Origin: a virus
Virus record (IMG/VR): IMGVR_UViG_3300036853_000087
Coordinates: 1 to 28,024 of that record
DNA: 28,024 bases
Strand: one strand, 5' to 3'
This document shows, in pieces, positions 23,103-28,024 of the stretch. The notes under the pieces are model-generated. The model had not been told where the DNA came from. It was given only the letters and a program-made list of their open reading frames with translations, and did no database searches. How positions within the stretch are numbered: the stretch's first letter is position 1; each line of letters begins with the position of its first letter. A program made the position numbers and the translations under genes.

Positions 23103-23450
23103 TTATTTAGCAGTTAATTGTTCTTTGGTGTAACCCGTATAAGTAACGAGATCGTCATCTGTAAGATTGGTAAACTCCAATGGCACCCGCTTAAAATATA
23201 TCCTCCACTCGTGGCCGGTCTGCTCAGTAAATATCTCACTCAGCGCATCGCCTACAATCTCTTTTTGCCACTGCTTTATCAATTCGAAATCCTGCTCGTA
23301 AGTCATTGGGTGCATTTCGCTAAGTGACGGATTCTTAATCCAGCACTCCACGTAGCATACTGTTTTGTCATGAACATCCTTTTTAAAAAGCCGGGCGGTT
23401 CCGTGTTTTGGTAGCGTTTCACGGATTCGCTGCATGTCGATAGTTGTCAT
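23103..23450 (-). CDS. Hypothetical phage protein (115 aa)
   Basis: I do not recognise a domain. The protein has mixed strand and helix, with MTYEQDFELIKQWQKEIVGD in the middle and EWRIYFKRVPLEFTNLTDDD towards the end. The last residues (VTYTGYTKEQLTAK) look like a short helical cap. It is separated from its neighbours by 5 and 21 bases, in the same direction, so it fits the operon. Confidence 0.55.
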   Translation of the reverse strand: MTTIDMQRIRETLPKHGTARLFKKDVHDKTVCYVECWIKNPSLSEMHPMTYEQDFELIKQWQKEIVGDALSEIFTEQTGHEWRIYFKRVPLEFTNLTDDDLVTYTGYTKEQLTAK

Positions 23451-23471
23451 TATTTATTGTTTGAGTGGGTG

Positions 23472-23726
23472 TTAAATAGGTATGCTGTCAACAAACTGAA
23501 ATGATACAAACCGTTTCTTAATAAGAAACCCAAGAAAGGCATAACTGTTTGTGGGCAACTGCTCAATTATGTCCCCATCATTATCAGTTACCATGGTTAT
23601 ACCTTCTCTTTGATAGTTAATATTGAAACATATATAGTTGTTATAAAACATTCCTGGCTCAGATTCTTCCTTCGAAAAACCAGCTTTCAATAATAGATCA
23701 GCAGGGGAAATATTTACTTTACTCAT
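23472..23726 (-). CDS. Hypothetical phage protein (84 aa)
   Basis: I do not recognise this family. It is rich in aromatic and hydrophobic residues (GMFYNNYICFNINYQ, then SYAFLGFLIKKRFVSFQFV) and probably beta-structured. There is no clear signal or membrane segment. The ATGA overlap with the gene upstream supports its start. Confidence 0.55.
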   Translation of the reverse strand: MSKVNISPADLLLKAGFSKEESEPGMFYNNYICFNINYQREGITMVTDNDGDIIEQLPTNSYAFLGFLIKKRFVSFQFVDSIPI

Positions 23727-24133
23727 TGTCCATTGTTTTGGTTAGTGGTTTGCAGGTATGCGTTGTAGTCGGCTTCGTCACATGGAATCAAATAACGCAA
23801 TTCAATCCGACACTGAAATACTCTTGCCATTACCAATACTTGACTATTACCATACTGGATAGCTGAAACAACTTCACCATCTCTAGTGTCCTTTAAATAT
23901 CGCGGCATATCCTCAGCCTTTCTCTCTTTCCACCAGGGTAATGGCTCGAATAGGTGGGGGTATGCACCAAACCCCGAATAAGTGATCTCTACGCCGGTAG
24001 CTTCATTTCGCCATAAGTCATAAGTTTGGGCAATCTCGCGTACATAGGTAAGGATATCTCCTACTTTGAACTTGCACCCGGGATAATTTGCGATTACCTT
24101 ATATCTTTCTTTCATTAACTCTTCCGTTGTCAT
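23723..24133 (-). CDS. Hypothetical phage protein (136 aa)
   Basis: I do not recognise a domain. The N-terminus (YKVIANYPGCKFKVGDILTY) looks like the small beta-barrel lead-in seen in many phage accessory proteins, where a cell-like text on position and viscosity of no set function follows. The middle holds FEPLPWWKERKAEDMPRYLK, and the C-terminus is Gln/Asn-rich. Its stop overlaps the next start (ATGA at 23723-23726). Confidence 0.6.
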   Translation of the reverse strand: MTTEELMKERYKVIANYPGCKFKVGDILTYVREIAQTYDLWRNEATGVEITYSGFGAYPHLFEPLPWWKERKAEDMPRYLKDTRDGEVVSAIQYGNSQVLVMARVFQCRIELRYLIPCDEADYNAYLQTTNQNNGQ

Positions 24134-24141
24134 TGTTTATT

Positions 24142-24360
24142 CTACTTTTGGTCTGATACATATCGAATTGCATATTTCTTTTTGTATCTACCTTTTGATT
24201 TTAGATAATACTGAATGTTATTTGCCTGCTTCATTCCCAAAAATTGTGCTGCTAATCTTTGCGATCCGGTGAAGACAATTTTCTTCGTTGCTATATCATA
24301 TACATGCACATCTACTGATTCACCATCTCTGAAACCAAATGCGCTCTTAGGCAGTGCCAT
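24142..24360 (-). CDS. Small NUMOD-like DNA-binding-type protein (72 aa)
   Basis: The segment VYDIATKKIVFTGSQRLAAQ followed by FLGMKQANNIQYYLKSKGRY and KKKYAIRYV resembles the NUMOD/helix-turn-helix repeats found beside homing endonucleases: a short strand pair, then S-x-x-x-A-A-x-F-L-G, then a basic strand. Here the repeat stands alone without a nuclease. The start is supported by AAGGAGG at 24367-24373, six bases before the ATG at 24358-24360. It may bind DNA or be a remnant of a mobile endonuclease gene. Confidence 0.55.
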   Translation of the reverse strand: MALPKSAFGFRDGESVDVHVYDIATKKIVFTGSQRLAAQFLGMKQANNIQYYLKSKGRYKKKYAIRYVSDQK

Positions 24361-24754
24361 TCTCTACCTCCTTCTGCCCTTCCCCTGCAGACAGGGCTTC
24401 GTTTATTTCGTTTAATAATTTCCCGGCGTACCCCTTCAACATAAGGGCCATATTGCTTTTTTCAAGCAATGTTTTATACCTCTCACACTTAGCTTGTAGG
24501 GCATCCCTTTGTCTTTCTAATTCACGTTTTCTGTTTGCATAATTAATTGCAGTTCTTTGAACTCGTTCAAAATCCTGCTCCGCCTGGTGCAGCTTGGTGG
24601 CGTATTCAGTGGCACCGGCTTCTATTCCTGTTCTCATTCCGCTGTAATACCCTTTGTTAAAACTATCATCCAGTATTATAATGGAGGTGAGTTTATCCTG
24701 AAGTTCTTTTATCTCTTCCACCACCTCAGCCGGTAATTGTGTGTCTTTATCCAT
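24347..24754 (-). CDS. Coiled-coil hypothetical protein (135 aa)
   Basis: The protein is helical and charged. Two predicted coiled-coil stretches, VVEEIKELQDKLTSII near the N-terminus and a long one from about residue 55 to 100 (YATKLHQAEQDFERVQRTA, then NRKRELERQRDALQAK), flank a glycine-rich link (NKGYYSGMRTGIEAGA). That helix-glycine-helix shape is seen in many phage accessory proteins, with no fixed function. Its end overlaps the next gene by 14 bases. Confidence 0.6.
   Translation of the reverse strand: MDKDTQLPAEVVEEIKELQDKLTSIIILDDSFNKGYYSGMRTGIEAGATEYATKLHQAEQDFERVQRTAINYANRKRELERQRDALQAKCERYKTLLEKSNMALMLKGYAGKLLNEINEALSAGEGQKEVENGTA
24367..24373 (-). promoter_or_regulatory. Shine-Dalgarno site deciding the start at 24360
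   Basis: AAGGAGG lies six bases before the ATG at 24358-24360, within the end of the coiled-coil gene. It supports this start for the NUMOD-like gene. Confidence 0.7.
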
Positions 24755-24757
24755 TTA

Positions 24758-24955
24758 TTAGTATTTTTGAATGGAAGGCTTACAGCCTAATTTTTTAAAT
24801 AAGTCTTGAATCAAATGGGCTGGTAAATCCTCCCACGTTTTATACTTGCTGTTCGGATGATTGAATACAGCTGTAAGCACATGATTTGTCTTTGCGAACT
24901 CAGCTACCTTCTCATTGAATTGAGCGGCATCAATGTATGGTAATTCGTTATCCAT
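24758..24955 (-). CDS. Small hypothetical protein (65 aa) with strong ribosome-binding site
   Basis: I do not recognise this family. The start is well supported: AAGGAGG lies at 24962-24968 on the minus strand, six bases before the ATG at 24953-24955. The protein has an acidic N-terminal helix (AAQFNEKVAEFAKTNH) and a TWEDLPAHLIQDLFKKLG segment. Shine-Dalgarno sites this strong are rare in the window, so this product may be made at a higher level than its neighbours. Confidence 0.6.
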   Translation of the reverse strand: MDNELPYIDAAQFNEKVAEFAKTNHVLTAVFNHPNSKYKTWEDLPAHLIQDLFKKLGCKPSIQKY

Positions 24956-25154
24956 TACCTACCTCCTTGTTTACTGTTTTCAAAACATTATCTACTTCGT
25001 CATCATTCAGTAGCCCAGTATGTTGATAGCCTTTTTCAATAGCGTATTCCAAAACTGCTTTCACCTCAGCCTTACTCATTGGTTTACCCTTATGCACAAA
25101 GGCTTTATATGATTTGTTTATTTGCGCTAATGCGCCTTTGCAATCAGCGTTCAT
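24948..25154 (-). CDS. Small hypothetical protein (68 aa)
   Basis: I do not recognise this family. It is lysine-rich and helical: a first helix (KGALAQINKSYKAF), a short basic turn, a second helix (SKAEVKAVLEYAIEKGY), then an acidic helix (NDDEVDNVLKTVNKEV). The start sits in a TAATG junction with the DUF1508-like gene, and its end overlaps the next start by eight bases. The translational coupling supports it as a real gene. Confidence 0.6.
   Translation of the reverse strand: MNADCKGALAQINKSYKAFVHKGKPMSKAEVKAVLEYAIEKGYQHTGLLNDDEVDNVLKTVNKEVGNG
24962..24968 (-). promoter_or_regulatory. Shine-Dalgarno site deciding the start at 24955
   Basis: AAGGAGG on the minus strand lies six bases before the ATG. 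Most genes in the window lack such a site, as is usual for Bacteroidota. Confidence 0.7.
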
Positions 25155-25435
25155 TATAAATATGATTGAAGTGGTGATTCTGGTTTACTGTGATCGTAGT
25201 AAGCTGGCCTGCCCGTTGTTGATATCTGCGTATAGAACAGGTTCGCCGCGACCTTTATACTCTTTACCGCTCCCGACTTCCGACTATACGTCTCAGAAGA
25301 TCGAGCTATGATGTGACCATTAGAGGCGACGATGTGCCAATACCAGCCTTTATAATAAGATATACCACTCCCTTTCGGCTTTGACATTATATCACAAAAG
25401 AGATGTATCCCTGGTTTGTTTTTAGTCTTTGGCAT
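25154..25435 (-). CDS. DUF1508-like small protein
   Basis: The 93-residue protein contains YYKGWYWHIVASNGHIIARS followed by SGAVKSIKVAA. This is the one-repeat YegP/DUF1508 pattern: a G-W-x-W strand, N-G-x-I-(I/A)-x-S, then a helix with K-x-x-I. The family is small alpha-beta proteins with no agreed function. The stop overlaps the next start in a TAATG arrangement at 25152-25156. Confidence 0.65.
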   Translation of the reverse strand: MPKTKNKPGIHLFCDIMSKPKGSGISYYKGWYWHIVASNGHIIARSSETYSRKSGAVKSIKVAANLFYTQISTTGRPAYYDHSKPESPLQSYL

Positions 25436-25444
25436 GGGTGGTGG

Positions 25445-25654
25445 TTATTTTAAGTACTTACTTTTAAGATTAGCCGCTGCATTCAACACCTGTTGAATGT
25501 CAGTTAATGTCAATTGAGTTTGATCCCGGATTAACAACAGGATAACCCTTTCCTTAACCTTAGATGATTGTAACTTCTTTACCGCGTCAGCTACATCTTC
25601 AATAGCTGTAACAATCGGGGCGAACATTTCGTCTTGTGTAATTTCGTTTTTCAT
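25445..25654 (-). CDS. Small helical hypothetical protein (69 aa)
   Basis: The protein is short and almost wholly helical, with an acidic N-terminus (ITQDEMFAPIVTAIEDVADAV) and a basic, leucine-rich middle (LQSSKVKERVILLLIRDQ). It may be a small binding or dimerising protein. I do not recognise the family. It overlaps the upstream gene by four bases and is followed after nine bases by the next start. Confidence 0.6.
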   Translation of the reverse strand: MKNEITQDEMFAPIVTAIEDVADAVKKLQSSKVKERVILLLIRDQTQLTLTDIQQVLNAAANLKSKYLK

Positions 25655-25989
25655 GCTATCTTTTTAAGTATTAAATAAGTTTTATTCAGATCGCACCCTT
25701 TTGAGGTAAGGATGGATTTGAGAGATTCTAATGGATTGTCAGTATAGTTCTGCAAGCCTCTAAACGATACATAATCTAAATACAATTCACCGTCACGCTC
25801 AACAATACTTGCCGCTTGCTCTTCTGTTGCCTTACTCGTGCAGACTATATCCCAGGTGCCGGGAGGAAGAGCAATAAACCCGCGACCTTGTGCACCATTC
25901 GCAGACCACGTAATTGTGTTGCCGGATATAACCGCATGTTGCGGGTCCGGCACCTCGACCGCCCAGTAATTATCTCGTAGGTGTATCAT
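25651..25989 (-). CDS. Hypothetical phage protein (112 aa)
   Basis: I do not recognise this family. The protein begins MIHLRDNYWAVEVPD and has a beta-rich first half with GFIALPPGTWDIVCTSKA, then a helical C-terminus (LESLKSILTSKGCDLNKTY). It has no membrane segment or cysteine cluster. Its start overlaps the stop of the ASCH-like gene (ATGA), and its end overlaps the next start by four bases, so it is translated from the same message. The tight coupling on both sides is the main evidence that it is real. Confidence 0.65.
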   Translation of the reverse strand: MIHLRDNYWAVEVPDPQHAVISGNTITWSANGAQGRGFIALPPGTWDIVCTSKATEEQAASIVERDGELYLDYVSFRGLQNYTDNPLESLKSILTSKGCDLNKTYLILKKIA

Positions 25990-26537
25990 GAGTTGATAAT
26001 TGAGGGTGTATAATCGATCTTATCTGACCATGCGATGATCTGGCCGGTGAATACCTGCCGTTTATTCTTCGGATGGACATTGAACCAATCTTCAAAGTCC
26101 CTGCAATCAAGTCCGTCATTGGCAGCTACTTCACAAAGTGGTAGTAGTCGCATCTGAATGCCTCGGATTTCTGGTAGGCCAATACTAACCCCGACGCCGC
26201 GTGTCCATATCTCAATATCCCACACCCTCTTTATCTCCACCTGCGCGAACTCGATCTGCTTGCTTCGGTACGGTGCCCCTGACCAGATCCGCAGGCTGGC
26301 CATGTCACCGGCTTTCCAGCGGGAGCCTGCACGGATGGTGGTATGTTTTTGCCTCTCATTGGCGATAAGCTGGAAGTCATTGACATAATCCCTCGCAGCG
26401 GGCATAATATCGTCAAGGTTGAGCTTATCATCGGGAGTGCGCAAGATTGCATTAAGAATACTTTCGACGAACCAGGTCGGCTGTGATGCCTTCGGGTGGC
26501 CTTTGGGGAAGTGGTGGCTAAAAGTTAATATCTTCAT
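25986..26537 (-). CDS. ASCH/PUA-like domain protein
   Basis: This 183-residue protein has a central block HTTIRAGSRWKAGD followed by RIWSGAPYRSKQ and a beta-rich stretch, then DGLDCRDFEDWF and FTGQIIAWSD near the end. This pattern resembles ASCH/PUA-like proteins of phages, which often bind RNA or modified nucleotides. The match is by memory of motif order only. It overlaps the nuclease-like gene upstream and joins the next gene by an ATGA overlap at 25986-25989. A role in nucleic-acid metabolism fits the neighbours. Confidence 0.6.
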   Translation of the reverse strand: MKILTFSHHFPKGHPKASQPTWFVESILNAILRTPDDKLNLDDIMPAARDYVNDFQLIANERQKHTTIRAGSRWKAGDMASLRIWSGAPYRSKQIEFAQVEIKRVWDIEIWTRGVGVSIGLPEIRGIQMRLLPLCEVAANDGLDCRDFEDWFNVHPKNKRQVFTGQIIAWSDKIDYTPSIINS

Positions 26538-27021
26538 AATCTTCTTTTTTTAATTCTAAAGTGAATGCAGCCCGGTATTCATCGCCTGTTATTTCTTTAT
26601 CCAGCAGCTTTTGCCGCCAGATGTTTCGCCAACGGTAATACATTTTATTAGCCAGCATCTGCCAGTTATTAAACCTGCGATCATGCAGGCGGCGGGGCTT
26701 TTTCTCAATACTCACATGGCCGGTTTCCCATACATAGATCAGGCCGTACCGTTTATCCACCTCGTCTTTTTTTATCAGGTCTTTAGGGCAGACATAGTAG
26801 AAGTAGTTCGCGCCTTTGTCAGACCGGTGCTTTTCTTTCTTCGCATCGCTGAAGTAGTCGGACCTACTGATCTTTATTTCAAACTCCTTCGCCGTGCCGC
26901 CTACATCCAGCGCCCAGTAATCCGATTCCCAGCCATAAATAAAAGCATTGGGCACCTGGTAGGGATATTCCCGGTTGTCAATCCATCGGGTCAATTCTTT
27001 GATAATTGATTGCTCGGTCAT
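26518..27021 (-). CDS. MmcB-like / PD-(D/E)XK nuclease-like protein
   Basis: The 167-residue protein has WESDYWALDV (residues 31-40), then EFEIKISRSDYFSDAKKEKH starting near residue 46. The Asp39, Glu48, Lys50 layout followed by S-R-x-D-(Y/F)-x-x-D fits PD-(D/E)XK proteins of the MmcB kind. The FYYVCPKDLI strand (from residue 74) also fits that fold. A DNA-repair or nuclease role is therefore likely but not proven. The C-terminal third (KMYYRWRNIWRQKLL) is basic and aromatic and may bind nucleic acid. It follows the VRR-NUC gene by ten bases and overlaps the next gene by 20 bases, so it belongs to the same transcript. Confidence 0.6.
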   Translation of the reverse strand: MTEQSIIKELTRWIDNREYPYQVPNAFIYGWESDYWALDVGGTAKEFEIKISRSDYFSDAKKEKHRSDKGANYFYYVCPKDLIKKDEVDKRYGLIYVWETGHVSIEKKPRRLHDRRFNNWQMLANKMYYRWRNIWRQKLLDKEITGDEYRAAFTLELKKEDYEDINF

Positions 27022-27031
27022 AGTTACTTTT

Positions 27032-27361
27032 TTACTTGGTTACCTCCCACTCCTTCAACTCCATGTTATTACCCACCTGACAGGCCACGTACGCCTCTCC
27101 ACCGGTTTTCTTTATGTCGTTAAGGAATTTTATCTGATCGGGTGAAAAGACGTCCTTAATGGTTTTCACTTCGCATACAACCCAGCGCCCGTCTTTGGTG
27201 ATGCCAATAATGTCCGGCACCCCTCGCCGGCCAATGAACTTGCGGCCGCGAACCGCGATGTTGTTCTGGATCCAGACATCGTAGCCCCGCCAGGTAAGTT
27301 CCTTCAAGGCTGATTGGCGGATGATGTCTTTGCTGAGGGTTATGGTTGGTTTAACTGCCAT
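27032..27361 (-). CDS. VRR-NUC / Holliday-resolvase-like PD-(D/E)XK nuclease
   Basis: This 109-residue protein has the layout of small PD-(D/E)XK nucleases of the VRR-NUC group: RRGVPDIIG with Asp50, then VVCEVKT with Glu64 and Lys66, then SPDQIKFL with Gln76. These match the metal-binding and catalytic positions of the family. The likely role is cutting branched or damaged phage DNA during replication, recombination or packaging. The ATG at 27359-27361 overlaps the end of the methyltransferase gene, so the two are probably co-translated. A restriction role paired with the methyltransferase cannot be excluded, but lone resolvase-like nucleases are common in phages. Confidence 0.8.
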   Translation of the reverse strand: MAVKPTITLSKDIIRQSALKELTWRGYDVWIQNNIAVRGRKFIGRRGVPDIIGITKDGRWVVCEVKTIKDVFSPDQIKFLNDIKKTGGEAYVACQVGNNMELKEWEVTK

Positions 27362-28024
27362 TGTTCAATCGCTTTGAAGATTTGATAAACCAATTGGGGT
27401 ACAACTGCATTACCCAACGCCTTTATGCTTTCTCTTCGCCATCTTGGAAAGGTAATATCAGCCAGTCTGCTGGATAACCCATCATCTCCGCCACAAACAG
27501 GGGATTGAGTTGGGAAGTCTTGCCAGCTGTAAATGCCATCAAATCGTTCAATGATTGATTGTGATCGCCCCCTGTTCGATTCGTCATGCCTGATCTGTAA
27601 TCCGAAAGGCTTGGCGTCGGTAATAATCCCCTCTGTAATAATTCCCCTAACGTCATCCCAAACCCGTTCCCGCTGTAGTTTGTTCCGTTCTTCCCGTTGT
27701 TCCTCGCTTTCATTCTCTTTCTTCGGGCATCGATCTTGTTTAATTCCGTTGTGCTGGCCGAATCCACCACTGTTGGCGTGGGCAATAAACCATATCCGAT
27801 CTCGTCTGTGGGGAGCGTTGACACCTGCAGCTGGAAGTAAAAACGAGAGCACTTCGTAGCCTTCAGCTTCCAGGTCAGCTTGCACCTCGTCGAATACCAG
27901 CCCTCCATTCCAATTAGTAAGCCCGCGAACGTTCTCACCCACAACCCATTCCGGTTGAATTTCCCGAATTGCTCTAAGCATTTCCGGCCACAGGTGGCGG
28001 TCATCTTCTTTACCTTTTCGCTTC
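27340..28024 (-). CDS. DNA (cytosine-5) methyltransferase, C-terminal part (N-terminus beyond window)
   Basis: The protein transfers a methyl group from S-adenosylmethionine to C5 of cytosine in DNA, probably to protect or mark phage DNA. The frame is open from the right edge: before the first in-window ATG (27981) it reads KRKGKEDDRHLWPE, so the true start and the catalytic PCQ motif lie outside. Seen here are the ENV motif in VVGENVRGL, the RRDRIWFIA block (motif VIII) and the C-terminal ALGNAVVPQ block (motif X). About 227 residues are visible. The stretch between motifs VIII and X, normally target-recognition sequence, is low in recognisable features and also encodes a second frame (27423-28004). 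The gene ends inside the start of the downstream nuclease-like gene, overlapping it by 22 bases. The target sequence cannot be told from this fragment. Confidence 0.93.
   Translation of the reverse strand, partial: KRKGKEDDRHLWPEMLRAIREIQPEWVVGENVRGLTNWNGGLVFDEVQADLEAEGYEVLSFLLPAAGVNAPHRRDRIWFIAHANSGGFGQHNGIKQDRCPKKENESEEQREERNKLQRERVWDDVRGIITEGIITDAKPFGLQIRHDESNRGRSQSIIERFDGIYSWQDFPTQSPVCGGDDGLSSRLADITFPRWRRESIKALGNAVVPQLVYQIFKAIEQWQLNQP
27423..28004 (-). CDS. Alternate-frame ORF inside the methyltransferase gene, LLPTP-type phage protein
   Basis: This 193-residue frame lies wholly within the cytosine methyltransferase gene in another frame. It does not look like a random shadow. It carries GLLPTPTVVDS and later GLLPTPSLSDY, then ends with LNPLFVAEMMGYPADW and ILPF. 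I recall the LPTP-x-x-D and LNP-F-MMG-P-W blocks, and its MTATCGRKCLE start, from proteins listed as methylase-like or hypothetical in phages of gut and soil Bacteroidota. The ATG at 28002-28004 follows an AAGG-containing purine run. The frame is also open up to the window edge. Possible explanations are a true overlapping gene, a product made by frameshifting from the methyltransferase, or a conserved by-product of methyltransferase codons. No function can be assigned. Confidence 0.5.
   Translation of the reverse strand: MTATCGRKCLEQFGKFNRNGLWVRTFAGLLIGMEGWYSTRCKLTWKLKATKCSRFYFQLQVSTLPTDEIGYGLLPTPTVVDSASTTELNKIDARRKRMKARNNGKNGTNYSGNGFGMTLGELLQRGLLPTPSLSDYRSGMTNRTGGDHNQSLNDLMAFTAGKTSQLNPLFVAEMMGYPADWLILPFQDGEEKA

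Noticed and set aside
1-28024. tRNA genes, integrase or attachment sites
   Set aside because: No cloverleaf-like gap sequence, integrase-like protein or att-like repeat was seen; nearly all of the window is packed protein-coding sequence.

Overview
The window is part of the genome of a tailed double-stranded DNA phage or prophage. Every credible gene lies on the minus strand, so the genome reads from right to left. The parts are those of a long, non-contractile-tailed phage with an HK97-type head: terminase, portal, prohead protease, HK97-fold capsid protein, head-tail connectors, tail tube, a frameshifted tail assembly chaperone pair and a tape measure protein, with no tail sheath. The style of the small accessory genes and the scarcity of Shine-Dalgarno sites suggest a host in the Bacteroidota. 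That is an inference from remembered protein families, not from a search. Junctions of the ATGA and TAATG kind run through most of the window and suggest very long transcripts.

Right to left: (1) 28024-21720 holds an incomplete C5 cytosine methyltransferase with a second convincing reading frame inside it, two PD-(D/E)XK-type nuclease-like proteins, and about fifteen small accessory proteins (ASCH/PUA-like, DUF1508-like, DUF551-like with zinc ribbons, a two-helix membrane protein, a small HTH protein). (2) 21673-14289 is the packaging and head module: TerS, TerL, portal, four small genes including a Com-like zinc ribbon, a Mu gpF/SPP1 gp7-like minor head protein, a prohead protease with a zinc-ribbon tail, and the major capsid protein. 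(3) 14180-5277 is an unusual insert between the capsid gene and the head-tail connectors. It carries four glycosyltransferase-like proteins (GT25-like, a GT-A-like protein, GT11 fucosyltransferase-like, GT4), two different FkbM-type methyltransferases, a one-helix membrane protein, and three probable virion surface proteins, one with about 13 tandem 22-residue Ser/Thr-rich repeats. (4) 5280-1 is the head-tail joining and tail module, with a clear -1 frameshift site in the tail chaperone gene and a tape measure protein that runs off the left edge.

Noncoding DNA is scarce; no gap exceeds about 110 bases. The three gaps of about 100 bases each contain hairpins, and two or three share a similar CCGG box beside the hairpin. 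The most interesting features are the sugar-modification island beside the capsid gene, the dual-frame methyltransferase locus, the Com-like gene followed by a hairpin at the start of the next gene, and the frameshift site.
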